The notes: a model not told the origin generated them from the letters alone. A stretch of 64,000 bases of DNA from Streptomyces sp. WMMC500 (GCF_027497195.1 NZ_CP114905.1:3396001-3460000); one strand, 5' to 3'; positions 46,285 to 55,481 are shown, counted from the first letter of the stretch. Program-made: numbers and translations.

Positions 46285-47010
46285 ATGGCGGGGAGTTTCG
46301 AGGCCGTCACTGCTCGCGTACAGGCCGCTGCTGCGCGTACCTCGGCGGCCGGTTCGGCGCGGTTGTCGTATGGGTTGCATTTCGGTGCGCCAACACTCGA
46401 GGAGCGGGACCAGCTCGGCGAGGGCGTGGTCGATTTCGCGGCCCGCGTGGCGCAGGTGTCCCGGTTTTTCTTGCCCGGGCATGTCCGGGATGGCCTGCAG
46501 AACGTGCCAGAGGCGTTCACCAGACCGCACGAGATGCTCTACGACGGAGCGACCGAGTTGATGCGTTCGGGTGATTCCTGGCTCGCCTTCACCGACGGTG
46601 ACCGGGACGGCTCACGCGGCCATCAGGATCCGCTCTGGCCACTGGATGCCCTGTTCGGTGCCAGTGATGACATCATCGAGGCCGGTACGGACACCATCCG
46701 TGATGCCGACACCACTCACTATCGGCTCACCGTCGATCTCGTGGCGGCGGACGAGCTCCTGCCCACGGGGATCGGAGTGCCGGAAGGGCCACTCCGTCGC
46801 TTGCGCGAGCTGCCGGCAGAGGTGTGGCTGGACGACGCGGGCCTGGCGCGCCGGATCGCGATCCAGAACGCCGTCGGCAATCGTCAGATCTGGACGTTCA
46901 CCGAGTTCTGGGACTTCGGCGTCGCGGTGGCGATCACCTCTCCCGATCCCGACCAGATCACGACCGCAGACCCGGCCGATTTTCAGCGGATCTTCATGGG
47001 AGACAGCTAG
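46285..47010 (+). CDS. Hypothetical protein resembling LppX/LprG-type lipoproteins but without export signal
   Basis: 241 residues. The C-terminal half, TTHYRLTVDLVAADELLP, LPAEVWLDDAGLARRIAIQ, WTFTEFWDFGVAVAITSPDP, follows the pattern of mycobacterial-type LppX/LprAFG lipid-carrier lipoproteins (T-HYR...VWLD...DFG...P). Those have a signal peptide and lipobox; this protein starts MAGSFEAVTARVQAAAARTS and has neither, so it would stay in the cytoplasm. Either an upstream exon-like start is lost or the fold is used differently. Confidence 0.55.
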   Translation: MAGSFEAVTARVQAAAARTSAAGSARLSYGLHFGAPTLEERDQLGEGVVDFAARVAQVSRFFLPGHVRDGLQNVPEAFTRPHEMLYDGATELMRSGDSWLAFTDGDRDGSRGHQDPLWPLDALFGASDDIIEAGTDTIRDADTTHYRLTVDLVAADELLPTGIGVPEGPLRRLRELPAEVWLDDAGLARRIAIQNAVGNRQIWTFTEFWDFGVAVAITSPDPDQITTADPADFQRIFMGDS

Positions 47011-47443
47011 CTTCAATCTTTCGTGACGGTCCGCGGGCGGGGTCGGCGGAAGGTTTCGCGTTCTGTGCCTGATTGCCGACAGGCTGATGGCCCGGCTGTC
47101 GCGTCGGCTGGGCGCCGCATTCCACGGTTCCGGGCGGGGTCATGCCGCTCGGGGGGACAGGCACGTGCTGGTCAGCCAGGACTCCCACCCGCGGGGTTCG
47201 CCGGTCAGGGCGAGCATGGGCATCCACGCCAGCAGGTCTAGATGATCAAGGGTGCGACTTAAGCGCTGCATCTGGCTGGCTGAGGGCTCGAATCGGCGGC
47301 TCCTCGTGCCCCAGCAGCTTTGTGTGCTCCCGTCGGCTGATTCTCACTCCTCCTGAGTGATGACACGGATGCGCCCGGCGGTTGACGCCGTGGGGGCAGT
47401 GGTGAATGAGAGTTGAACTCCGTTGCTTGAATTGGGAGTTCAA
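47011..47443. other. Gene-poor stretch with a possible truncated gene
   Basis: 433 bp. The only candidate is the 33-codon frame on the minus strand listed separately. The stretch from 47100 to 47240 is GC-rich without coding signal. Confidence 0.4.
47246..47347 (-). CDS. Short frame with strong ribosome-binding site, possibly a truncated gene
   Basis: 33 residues, VRISRREHTKLLGHEEPPIR to LKSHP, starting at GTG 47347 with AGGAGGA 5 nt upstream. The good start signal but abrupt end suggest the 5' part of a gene whose remainder was lost. Family unknown. Confidence 0.3.
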   Translation of the reverse strand: MRISRREHTKLLGHEEPPIRALSQPDAALKSHP

Positions 47444-48391
47444 GTGGATCGATGGGATCGGGCTGGGCGGGTCGCGGGGTATGGGGCAGCGCTGGCGCTG
47501 ACGCCCTACCTGCTGATCAAGGTGTCGTGGGTGGTCGGTTCGCTCTTGGGGCTGCTGCCGGTCGGGACCGGATTCGGCAAGGCGGAGTGGGTGGTGCTCA
47601 ACAGCGCCACGATCGGTATGGCAGGGATCGGGATCGCGGTGGCGCTCGCGCTGGTGCGGCCGTGGGGGTTGCGCATACCGGCAGCGCCGTTGGCTTTCTG
47701 CGCTTGGGTTGGGACGGGGTTCCTCGTCCCGGTGCTGCCATACGCCGTTCTCAGTTCGCTGCTGGGCTCGGAGGATGGCAATCCGGAGAGCGGGAGTGAC
47801 GCAGGCCCGTCGATGCCGGTCTGGGAGGCCGCGCTGGTTCAGATCGGGTTCGTAGGCATGGGGCTGGGTCTGGCCATCGCGTTGCCCACGTACTTGCGGC
47901 GGCGCTGGCCGGACGCGTTCGCAGGTCGGCTCGGCGACCGTGGGGAAGGCTCGCCAAGGGCGCTGCCATGGATGACGGTGGTCGGCGCCGCAGTCGGTCT
48001 CATCTGGCTGTACTGGGCGGTGGGCGGCGCCGCAGGGGTCGCCCACCGCGACGAGCGGGACCTCGCTTGGCATGTGCTGTCCGGCGTCTTCGGGCTCTGG
48101 GCCTTCGTGGCGTCCGCCGCCACCTGGGCTGCCGTCCGAGGCCGACCCGCACGAGTCCCCCGATGGGGCCCGATGGTGTTCGGCTGGCTCGGCTCGGGCT
48201 CGTTGTTCGCCTGGAGCGGCTGGAAGCTTCCGTTCACCCTGTACCTGGCGGTCGCGCAGCCGGCCGATGCGGCCATGCCGGAAAACCTCGCGCTCGCGGC
48301 GGTCCTGCACCTTGCAGCGGTGGGGACGGGCGCCGCGATGCTGCGAGCGCTCGTTCGTACGCGGCTGACCACCTGCCCTGCGGCATCCTGA
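47444..48391 (+). CDS. Multi-pass membrane protein of unknown function
   Basis: 315 residues with about eight hydrophobic segments (YGAALALTPYLLIKVSWVVG, LNSATIGMAGIGIAVALALV, PLAFCAWVGTGFLVPVLPYA, VQIGFVGMGLGLAIALPTYL, and four more). A conserved-looking YLRRRWPDAFAGRLGDR loop lies in the middle. GTG 47444 has GGGAG 5 nt upstream; a TTG at 47423 is an alternative. No transport or enzyme motif seen. It is the last gene of the hypothetical block. Confidence 0.75.
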   Translation: MDRWDRAGRVAGYGAALALTPYLLIKVSWVVGSLLGLLPVGTGFGKAEWVVLNSATIGMAGIGIAVALALVRPWGLRIPAAPLAFCAWVGTGFLVPVLPYAVLSSLLGSEDGNPESGSDAGPSMPVWEAALVQIGFVGMGLGLAIALPTYLRRRWPDAFAGRLGDRGEGSPRALPWMTVVGAAVGLIWLYWAVGGAAGVAHRDERDLAWHVLSGVFGLWAFVASAATWAAVRGRPARVPRWGPMVFGWLGSGSLFAWSGWKLPFTLYLAVAQPADAAMPENLALAAVLHLAAVGTGAAMLRALVRTRLTTCPAAS

Positions 48392-48584
48392 GCCGCGTTC
48401 TTGGCCACGTTCCAGACACGTTCGCGGGCTATCGCCTGGTCCAGCCCGGCCTTAGGAATGATGAACCGGGGGGCGCAGTCCCACCTTGCGGGAGCCTTCG
48501 CACCTTGTTCGGGGGGTGTGTGACTCATGGGGACTCACAGAACCCCGGGCGCCGCCGCGGGCGGAGGGGTGCGAGGCTAGGCGC

Positions 48585-48950
48585 ATGCACCTCTCGCGCC
48601 GCGCCTCGTGGTTTCTGCTCGCCTTCGGCGGGTGGTCCTGGTTCGTCTGGATCACGTTCGTCCGGAATCTGTGGAAGGACTCCAGCGGGCTGGCCTTCGA
48701 GGACGGCGACCCCACAGGGTACTTCTGGGTCCACCTCACGCTCGCCGTGGCGTCCTTCGCGCTGGGGACGACGATCGGGTGGCTCGGTCTGCGGGGCGTA
48801 CGGGCCGCGCGGCGGGCCGGCGACGGTGGCGCGCCTGACGGCGGCGGCACGGCAGACGGCGACAGCGGCGGGGCCGCGGACGGCGACGGCGGCGGGGCGG
48901 CCGGCGCCGGCGGGGGTGTGCGGGGGGCCGCGGCCGGGGCTGGGAGGTAG
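48585..48950 (+). CDS. Small membrane protein with Gly/Asp-rich tail
   Basis: 121 residues. Two membrane helices (WFLLAFGGWSWFVWITFVRN and WVHLTLAVASFALGTTIGWL), then a cytoplasmic tail that is almost only Gly, Ala and Asp. AGGCTA about 6 nt upstream of the ATG suggests a leaderless start. It lies 3 nt before the metallophosphoesterase gene and is probably cotranscribed with it. Confidence 0.75.
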   Translation: MHLSRRASWFLLAFGGWSWFVWITFVRNLWKDSSGLAFEDGDPTGYFWVHLTLAVASFALGTTIGWLGLRGVRAARRAGDGGAPDGGGTADGDSGGAADGDGGGAAGAGGGVRGAAAGAGR

Positions 48951-48953
48951 GCC

Positions 48954-50528
48954 GTGGTGGTCGTGTTCGTGCTCATTGCGATCGGGATGCTGCTGCTCGT
49001 CGCCGGGGCGCACTGGTACGTGTGGCGGCGGCTGGTCCGCGACACCATGCGGCGCGGCGGCTGGCCGCGGCGGCTGGCGACGTCGGCGGTGGTGCTGCTG
49101 CCGCTGATGGCCGTCGCGACCCTGGCCTCGGAGCGGGCCGGGGCGCCGATGGTCGTGCAGCGGACGCTGGCGTGGCCCGGGCTGATGTGGCTGGCGCTGC
49201 TGCTGTATCTGCTGCTGGCGCTGGCGGTGGGCGAAGTGGTGCGGCCGGTGCTGCTGCGGGTGCTGGAGCGGCGGGCGCGGGGCCGGGAGCAGGGTGCCGC
49301 CGGTGGTGCGGGCGCAGCCGCGCCGGTGGCGGAGGCGGAGCGCGAGGCGGCCGTCGCCGCCCTCGCGCAGCAGGTGGCGGCGACGGAGGCGGCGGACGGC
49401 GAGCCGGTCGCGGGCGGTGGCGGTGCGGGGGCGACGGGCGCCACGGGGCCCCTGCGGCTGGAGCCGGTCACCGGGCTCGTGGACGCCGGCAGCACGGCGG
49501 GAGCGGGTAGTGCGGCGGGACCGGGCGGCGGGCGGGAGGCCGGTGGGGCAGCGGGCTCCGGCGGTTCCGGCGGCGTGGAGGGGGCTGGTGGTGTCGCGGA
49601 CCGCGCCGCGTCGGACGACCGGCCCGGCGCCGTGGATTCCGCTGCCTCCGACGGGCTCTCCGGCCGCCCCGGCCCCCGGACCGCCGCCGACGTGTCGCGG
49701 CGGCTCTTCGTCGCCCGTACCGTCGCGATCGGCGCCACCGCCGTCGCCGCCGGGACCGTCGCGTACGGGGCGTACGGCGTGCTCGGCCGCGCGCCCAGGG
49801 TGAAGAACGTCACCGTCCCGCTGGCCAAGTTGCCCGCGTCCGCCGACGGCTACCGCATCGCCGTCGTCAGCGACATCCACCTGGGCCCCGTCCTCGGCCG
49901 CGGGCACACCCAGCGGATCGTCGACACCATCAACGCCCAGCGCCCCGACCTCGTCGCCATCGTCGGCGACCTCGTCGACGGCTCCGTCGACCACCTCGGC
50001 AACGCCGCGGAGCCGCTGGGGCAGTTGGAGGCACGCGACGGGTCGTACTTCGTCACCGGCAACCACGAGTACTTCGCCGGCGCCGACGGCGCCGCCGAGT
50101 GGCTCGACCACCTCCGCGAACTCGGCCTGCACCCGCTGGAGAACGCCCGCACCGAGCTGGCCGGCTTCGACCTCGCCGGCGTCAACGACGTCTCCGGCGA
50201 GGACGTCGGCCGGGCCCCGGACTTCGCGCGCGCACTCGGCGACCGCGACACCTCCCGCGCCTCGGTGCTCATGGCGCACCAGCCGGTCATGATCCACGAC
50301 GCGGTGGACCACGGCGTCGACCTGCAGTTGTCCGGCCACACGCACGGCGGGCAAATGTGGCCCGCCACGTACGTCGCCCAGGCGGCGAACCCGACGCTGG
50401 CCGGTCTTGAGCGGTACGGGGACACGCAGTTGTACGTCACGCGCGGCGCGGGGGCATGGGGTCCGCCCGTACGCGTGGGGGCGCCCTCGGACATCACGCT
50501 GGTGCGGCTGGCGTCACCCCGGGCGTGA
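48954..50528 (+). CDS. Membrane-anchored metallophosphoesterase
   Basis: 524 residues. Three N-terminal membrane helices, a low-complexity Gly/Ala linker (about 110-240), a twin-Arg-like helix (RRLFVARTVAIGATAVAAGT), then a calcineurin-like phosphoesterase domain with all metal motifs: SDIHLG, VGDLVDG, TGNHEYF, AHQPV and SGHTHGGQ. It acts outside or at the membrane, perhaps on lipids or nucleotides, like YkuE/LpxH relatives. GTG start 3 nt after the small membrane protein gene. Confidence 0.9.
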   Translation: MVVVFVLIAIGMLLLVAGAHWYVWRRLVRDTMRRGGWPRRLATSAVVLLPLMAVATLASERAGAPMVVQRTLAWPGLMWLALLLYLLLALAVGEVVRPVLLRVLERRARGREQGAAGGAGAAAPVAEAEREAAVAALAQQVAATEAADGEPVAGGGGAGATGATGPLRLEPVTGLVDAGSTAGAGSAAGPGGGREAGGAAGSGGSGGVEGAGGVADRAASDDRPGAVDSAASDGLSGRPGPRTAADVSRRLFVARTVAIGATAVAAGTVAYGAYGVLGRAPRVKNVTVPLAKLPASADGYRIAVVSDIHLGPVLGRGHTQRIVDTINAQRPDLVAIVGDLVDGSVDHLGNAAEPLGQLEARDGSYFVTGNHEYFAGADGAAEWLDHLRELGLHPLENARTELAGFDLAGVNDVSGEDVGRAPDFARALGDRDTSRASVLMAHQPVMIHDAVDHGVDLQLSGHTHGGQMWPATYVAQAANPTLAGLERYGDTQLYVTRGAGAWGPPVRVGAPSDITLVRLASPRA

Positions 50529-50552
50529 GGAGGGGAGCGCGCCCCGTAGGGC

Positions 50553-52067
50553 CTACGTCTCCGCCTCCAGCACCCGGCACAGCGCCCCCAGCGCTCCCGG
50601 GTACAGGTGGTCCGGCGGCGTCCCGTACCCCACCACCAGCGCCTCTCCCTGCGCCCCCGGCGCCTCCTCCGCCGGGGCCGGGGCCGTGAAGTCGCCGCCC
50701 TCCTCCCACGCCGCGCTGCCGTACTCGTACGCCCCCAGCCGGGCCACCGCCAGCCCCTCGCGCGCCGCCCGCGCCAGCACCCCGCGCTCGGTGCCCGGCG
50801 GGAGCCGTACGACGGCGTGCAGGCCCGCCGCTATCCCGGTCACCCGCGCCCGGGGCGCCCGCCGGGCCAGCTCGGCGACGAGGCGGTCGCGGCGGCGGCG
50901 GTAGCGCTGGCGGGCCGCGCGTACGTGGCGGTCGTAGCCGCCGGAGTCGAGGAACTCCGCGAGCGTGAGCTGGTCCACCACCCCCGGCGGCGTACGGCTC
51001 AGCGACTGCACCGCGTGCACCCCGCGCAGCAGCCGCTCCGGCAGCACCATCCAGCCCAGCCGCAGCGCGGGCGACAGGCTCTTGCTGACCGTGCCCAGGT
51101 GCACCACGTGCTCCGGGTCGAGGGACTGCAGCGCCCCCACCGGCTGCCGGTCGTAGCGGAACTCGCCGTCGTAGTCGTCGTCCAGCACCACCCCGCCCGT
51201 CGCCCGCGCCCAGTCGACGGCCGCCGCGCGCCGCTCCGGGGCGAGGGGGACGCCGGTGGGGAACTGGTGCGCCGGGGTGAGGAGCGCGGCGCCCGCGCCG
51301 GTCGCGGGCAGCGCGGCGGTGGCGATGCCCTCGTCGTCGTACGGCAGCGGCACCGTCCGCAGCCCGGCCTCGGTGAGGAGGCGGCGGTGCAGTCCGAGCC
51401 CGTACGGCTCGACCGCGACGCGCCGTGCGCCCTCGGCCCTCAGCACCTCCGCCAGCAGCCCCAGCCCGCCGGTGAACCCGGCGCAGACCGCGATCCGCTC
51501 CGGCTCCGCGTACACCCCGCGCACCCGCGCCAGATACCCGGCCAGCGCACGCCGCAGCTCCACCCGCCCGCCCGGCCCCTGGTGCCCGAACGCCGCCGAG
51601 GGCGCCGCCGTCAGCGCCCGCCGCGCGGCGGCGGCCCACGCGGCCCGGGGGAAGCGGGCCACGTCGGGGGCGCCGGGCAGGAGGTTGTACGTCGCCTGCC
51701 GGTCGAGCGCGTGCGGCGGCGGCTCGTTCGCCCGGGCCCGGGCCCGCGCCCCGGCCCTGGCCCGGCGGGGCTCGCTGCGGGCCGCGACGCGGGTGCCGGA
51801 GCCCTGCCGGGCGGTGAGCCAGCCCTCGGCGACCAGCTCGGCGTACGCGTCGGCGACCGTGTTGCGCGCCACACCCAGGTCGGCGGCGAGCGCCCGGGAC
51901 GACGGCAGCCGGGTGCCGGGCGCGAGCCGGCCGGTGCGTACCGCGTCGCGCAGCGACCTGATCAGCGCGGCGCCGGCGCCGCGGGTGCCGGCGCGCACCT
52001 CGACGTGCAGGTCGAGGGAGCGGTGGAAGTCCCGGAGCTGCGGTGAAGTGGCCCATGAATCCGCCAT
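50553..52067 (-). CDS. MocR/PdxR-like GntR-aminotransferase regulator
   Basis: 504 residues. N-terminal GntR winged HTH (SLRDAVRTGRLAPGTRLPSS, LGVARNTVADAYAELVAEGW), then a class I aminotransferase-like domain with LDDDYDGEFRYDRQPVGALQ and the PLP-binding Lys in GTVSKSLSPALRLGWMV. Such regulators sense PLP or an amino compound. It is divergent from the AhpD-like gene (46 bp between starts), which is its likely target. Start at ATG 52067. Confidence 0.92.
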   Translation of the reverse strand: MADSWATSPQLRDFHRSLDLHVEVRAGTRGAGAALIRSLRDAVRTGRLAPGTRLPSSRALAADLGVARNTVADAYAELVAEGWLTARQGSGTRVAARSEPRRARAGARARARANEPPPHALDRQATYNLLPGAPDVARFPRAAWAAAARRALTAAPSAAFGHQGPGGRVELRRALAGYLARVRGVYAEPERIAVCAGFTGGLGLLAEVLRAEGARRVAVEPYGLGLHRRLLTEAGLRTVPLPYDDEGIATAALPATGAGAALLTPAHQFPTGVPLAPERRAAAVDWARATGGVVLDDDYDGEFRYDRQPVGALQSLDPEHVVHLGTVSKSLSPALRLGWMVLPERLLRGVHAVQSLSRTPPGVVDQLTLAEFLDSGGYDRHVRAARQRYRRRRDRLVAELARRAPRARVTGIAAGLHAVVRLPPGTERGVLARAAREGLAVARLGAYEYGSAAWEEGGDFTAPAPAEEAPGAQGEALVVGYGTPPDHLYPGALGALCRVLEAET

Positions 52068-52113
52068 GGAAGTGGACCATACCTCTGGGATATGAAGACC
52101 TAGCGTGGGAGAC

Positions 52114-52584
52114 ATGACACAGCGTCTCGACATCTTCTCCCTCGCACCCGACCTCTACCGCGCCCTGGTCAGGATGGAACAGGCGGCCAAGAAGGATCTC
52201 GACCCGGTCGTCTTCGAGCTGGTGAAGCTCCGGGCGTCCCAGATCAACCACTGCGCGTTCTGCATCGACATGCACTCCAAGGACGCGCGCGCGGCCGGCG
52301 AGACCGAGCAGCGCCTGTACCTCCTGAACGCGTGGGAGGAGGTGCCGCATCTGTACACGGAGAAGGAGCAGGCGGCCCTGGCCCTGACCGAGGCGGTGAC
52401 GGTGCTGACGGACGGGTTCGTCCCGGACGCGGTGTACGAGCGGGCGGCGGTGCACTTCGACGAGCAGGAGCTCGCGCGGCTGATCGGGGTGCTGACGGTG
52501 ATCAACGCGTGGAACCGGATGGCCGTGACGAGCAGGACGAAGGCGGGGGACTACCAGCCGGGTCAGTACGAACAGCAGGCGTGA
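52114..52584 (+). CDS. Carboxymuconolactone decarboxylase/AhpD-like protein
   Basis: 156 residues. The peroxidase-type motif is CAFCIDMHSKDARAAG (C-x-x-C-x-x-x-H). ELVKLRASQIN precedes it and EVPHLYTEKEQAALALTEAV follows, as in the AhpD-like family. Probably an alkylhydroperoxidase-like antioxidant. TAGCGT at 52101 ends 7 nt before the ATG, so the transcript may be leaderless. A GTG at 52105 is in frame but sits in that box. Divergent from the MocR regulator. Confidence 0.9.
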   Translation: MTQRLDIFSLAPDLYRALVRMEQAAKKDLDPVVFELVKLRASQINHCAFCIDMHSKDARAAGETEQRLYLLNAWEEVPHLYTEKEQAALALTEAVTVLTDGFVPDAVYERAAVHFDEQELARLIGVLTVINAWNRMAVTSRTKAGDYQPGQYEQQA

Positions 52585-52648
52585 GCCGGCTGTTCGCCGT
52601 ACGGACCGGGTAGACGTGGACGTGGTCGGCGGGGGATGAGGGGGCGCG

Positions 52649-54760
52649 TCAGACCCCGCCGGGCACCGGGCAGTCCGCCTCCGTGCAGAACGACTCCGCC
52701 ATCTCGTCGACGATCTCCCGCTGCCGCGGCCAGTCCGCCTCCGGGCCGGAGACGAGGAGCGCGTACATCCTTCCGTCCGCGGTCTCGCGGTCGTGCAACA
52801 GGACGCGCCGCGGGCCGAGTTGCTCGTCGGTGTACGAGTAGTCGTACTCCGCGGCGGTGCCCAGGTCCGCCAGGTCGTTGCGCCGGTAGCCCTCGGCGTT
52901 CTGCTTGGTGGCTTCGATGATCTGCACCGCCTCGTACGGGCTGACCTCCTCGGTCACCTCGTAGACCTGGAGGAACGCGCCGTTTGCGAACGGCTCTTCA
53001 TAGAAGACGGAGACGCCGTCGGTACGCCGCTGCCAGTCCTCGGGTACGGCGAGGGAGTAGCCGTCCTCGGTGGCGAGGACGTAGCCGGGCGGCACGGCGG
53101 GCTCCGAGGGGGACGGCGACGGCGATGCGGACGGCGGCGCGGAGTCCTCCCTCGGCGACTTCGGCTCCGCCGCGGCGCCGCGTTGCGGCTTCGCCGCCTT
53201 CTCGCCGTCGCCGTCTGTCTCTCCGCCGAACAGCAGCCAGCCGCCGGCGACGAGCCCGCCGGCGACGATCACTGCGAGCCCCACCACCGCCGCGACCACC
53301 CCGCGGCGCCGCGGCGGGCGGTCGTACCCGCCGCCGGGTTCGAAGCCGGGATACGGGGTGTGGCCGGCGGCGTGACCGGCGGCGTAGGGGTCGTACGCGG
53401 CGGGGTGGCCGTGGCCGTGGGCCTCTCCGTACGCCGCCGGGTACGCGGGTACGGGCGCCCCCGGGTAGTCGGGGCCGGACGCCGCCGGGTAGTCGGGTCC
53501 TGGCGGCGGGGTGGCCGACCGCGTCGGCAGGTCGGGCATGGCGGGCACCGGGCCCGGCGGCGGAGGCACCGCACCGGGCCACCGCTCCGCGCCCGGGTCG
53601 GGCGCGGTGGCGGGCGGCGGCGGCACCTCGGGGCCTCCCGACCAGTCGGGCGCGGTCAGCGGTGGTGCGGCGGCAGCGGGCTCCCCGGGCCAGTCGGGCG
53701 CGGTCGCGGGCGGTGGCAACGAGCCGGGGCCGGCGGGCAGGCCGGGTGCCGTGGACGGCGGTGGCCCGGCACCGGGGTCCGCCGATTCGCCGGGCGCCCC
53801 GGAGGGCCACGGGGGCGCGTCGGCCGCGGCTGCCGCGGCCCAGCCGGGCCCGGCGGACGGCGCCTCGGCGGTCCGGTCCTCCCACCACTCCCGCGGCGCC
53901 GCCGGCACCGCCGGCACCGCCGTGGTCGATGAGTCCGACGGCCCGTCGCCCCCGTCTCCGGTCGTCTCGTCGGCGCGGTCGTCAGACGCGGCGTCGGCGG
54001 GCGGGCGATCGCGGGGCCCGTCCGCCGCGGCGGGGATCTCGTCCTCCGGGCCCGGATCCGGCCGCGGCGGGTCCGCCGCGTCGGAGGCGGCCCCCGGAGT
54101 CTCGTCTTCCGGGGGCGTGGCCGTGGCGCCGACCGGGTCGGCCGCGCCTGCCCCGGGGGCCTCGACCACGGCGGGACGGCCGGATCCCGGCGTGTCGGCG
54201 CCGGCCGCCGCGGGCGTGCCGCCGGCCGCGGGGGTGCCACCGGCCGCGGGGGTGCCACCGGCCGCGGGGGTGCCGCCGGCCGCGGACAGTTCTCGGGCCG
54301 AGTCCGCCCGGTCCCGAACGGGCTCGGCGTCCTCGCCCTCCCCGGGCGCCCGGGCCGCCGGGTCCGAGGCTCCGCCCTCCCCGGGCCCCGCCGCCGGCAC
54401 CGTGTCCTGTACCCCGCCCTCCGCGGGCGGCGGAATCTCCGCGGCGGCACCGGCGCCCTCGTCCTCCCCCGGCCGGACCTCCGCGTCCCGTACCCCTCCC
54501 TCCGCATCCCGCGGGGACCCCGCGGCGGTGTCGGGCGTCTCGTCTCCGGCGGGCTGATCCGGCACCTCCGGGGCCGGCACCCGCGGGGGCGGCTCGCCGG
54601 GTACGGCATCCCGCACCTCGTCCACCGGGGGCGCGTCCGGCAGCGGCGGCGGTGGGGTGGGCGGTGCCGACGGGGGCGGGGGCGTCGCCGGAGGTGGGGG
54701 GACCGCGGGTCCCTGCAGCCACTGCTGCGTGTCCTCGTCCCAGTACGACCCGGCGCTCAT
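52649..54760 (-). CDS. Large Pro-rich single-pass membrane protein
   Basis: 703 residues. It starts MSAGSYWDEDTQQWLQGPA, a short Trp-containing head common on streptomycete membrane proteins. About 490 residues of Pro/Ala/Gly/Asp-rich cytoplasmic sequence follow, including a TPAAGG repeat run, then one membrane helix (GVVAAVVGLAVIVAGGLVAG) and an outside domain of about 170 residues (GYVLATEDGYSLAVPEDWQR, VFYEEPFANGAFLQVYEVTE, ADWPRQREIVDEMAESFCTE). It is the third gene of a tight minus-strand series. Function unknown. Confidence 0.8.
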   Translation of the reverse strand: MSAGSYWDEDTQQWLQGPAVPPPPATPPPPSAPPTPPPPLPDAPPVDEVRDAVPGEPPPRVPAPEVPDQPAGDETPDTAAGSPRDAEGGVRDAEVRPGEDEGAGAAAEIPPPAEGGVQDTVPAAGPGEGGASDPAARAPGEGEDAEPVRDRADSARELSAAGGTPAAGGTPAAGGTPAAGGTPAAAGADTPGSGRPAVVEAPGAGAADPVGATATPPEDETPGAASDAADPPRPDPGPEDEIPAAADGPRDRPPADAASDDRADETTGDGGDGPSDSSTTAVPAVPAAPREWWEDRTAEAPSAGPGWAAAAAADAPPWPSGAPGESADPGAGPPPSTAPGLPAGPGSLPPPATAPDWPGEPAAAAPPLTAPDWSGGPEVPPPPATAPDPGAERWPGAVPPPPGPVPAMPDLPTRSATPPPGPDYPAASGPDYPGAPVPAYPAAYGEAHGHGHPAAYDPYAAGHAAGHTPYPGFEPGGGYDRPPRRRGVVAAVVGLAVIVAGGLVAGGWLLFGGETDGDGEKAAKPQRGAAAEPKSPREDSAPPSASPSPSPSEPAVPPGYVLATEDGYSLAVPEDWQRRTDGVSVFYEEPFANGAFLQVYEVTEEVSPYEAVQIIEATKQNAEGYRRNDLADLGTAAEYDYSYTDEQLGPRRVLLHDRETADGRMYALLVSGPEADWPRQREIVDEMAESFCTEADCPVPGGV
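54216..54283. repeat. 18-bp tandem repeat encoding TPAAGG
   Basis: About four copies of an 18-bp unit (for example CCACCGGCCGCGGGGGTG), nearly identical. They encode repeated Gly-Gly-Thr-Pro-Ala-Ala in the cytoplasmic part of the large membrane protein. Length variation here would stay in frame. Confidence 0.8.
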
Positions 54761-54791
54761 CCGTCTCTCCCCTGTCCCCCCCGCCCGGCTC

Positions 54792-55481
54792 TCAGCCGAG
54801 CAGCCGGCCGATCGACTCCAGCGCCGCCGCCGCGGCGGCGCTGCCCGTGGCGGCGATCTGGCCCAACTCCAGCCGGTCCCGCAGCCGTTCCAGCCGGGTA
54901 CGGTCCCCGCGGCCGGCCCGCGCCTCGTTCTCCAGCTCGATCAGCTCCCGCTCGTCGGCGACGGCCGTCTCCGAGGGCGGCTGCGTCAGCAGCTCGGCCC
55001 GCAGCGCGCGGAGACTCGCCACCAGTGCCTCGGCGTCCGCCGGCGCGCCGAACCTTACCGAGGAGTCGACGGCCTGCGCCCGCAGCCCCTGGGCCGCGGC
55101 GCCGCCCGACATCGTGCCGATACTGATCCCTCCGGGCAAGGGCGGCGGCACAGCCGGCGGCGGAGCCACCGGCGCCGGGGGCGCCCCCGGGGCCACCGGC
55201 GCCGCCGGCAGGCCCGGCAGCCCCGGTACCTCCGCGCCGGCCGGCGCGGCCGGCCGCCGGCTGCGGTCCTCCGCGCGGGCCCCGTCCCCCGCGGCCACCG
55301 CGCCCCCGCTCAGGTGCCCGATCTGCACCCCGCCGCCGGCACCGGCCCCGTCCCGTCCTGCACCCTCGTCCCGTCCGGCACCCTCGTCCCGGCCGGCGCC
55401 CCCGTCCCGTACCGCCTCGTCGTCCCGCTCGTTCACACCCGGCCCCGCCTCTCCCCGGTCGTCCTCCGCCGTACCGCTCAC
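54792..55481 (-). CDS. Hypothetical protein with two IG-x-x-SGG motifs
   Basis: 229 residues. A short AGRDE repeat (about 28-46), motif copy 1 GVQIGHLSGGAVAAGDGARA (51-70), a Pro-rich linker, motif copy 2 GISIGTMSGGAAAQGLRAQA (118-137), then a helical C-terminal half (ALVASLRALRAELLTQPPSE, DERELIELENEARAG, RLERLRDRLELGQIAATG). Its GTG overlaps the upstream stop (GTGA). The same motif ends the upstream membrane protein, so the two probably interact. Function unknown. Confidence 0.75.
   Translation of the reverse strand: MSGTAEDDRGEAGPGVNERDDEAVRDGGAGRDEGAGRDEGAGRDGAGAGGGVQIGHLSGGAVAAGDGARAEDRSRRPAAPAGAEVPGLPGLPAAPVAPGAPPAPVAPPPAVPPPLPGGISIGTMSGGAAAQGLRAQAVDSSVRFGAPADAEALVASLRALRAELLTQPPSETAVADERELIELENEARAGRGDRTRLERLRDRLELGQIAATGSAAAAAALESIGRLLG

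Noticed and set aside
47839..48528. Minus-strand frame beginning MSHTPPEQGAKAPARWDCAP
   Set aside because: The first 50 residues look protein-like and lie outside other genes, but most of the frame is antisense to the membrane protein at 47444. It could be a truncated gene head; the evidence is too weak to annotate.
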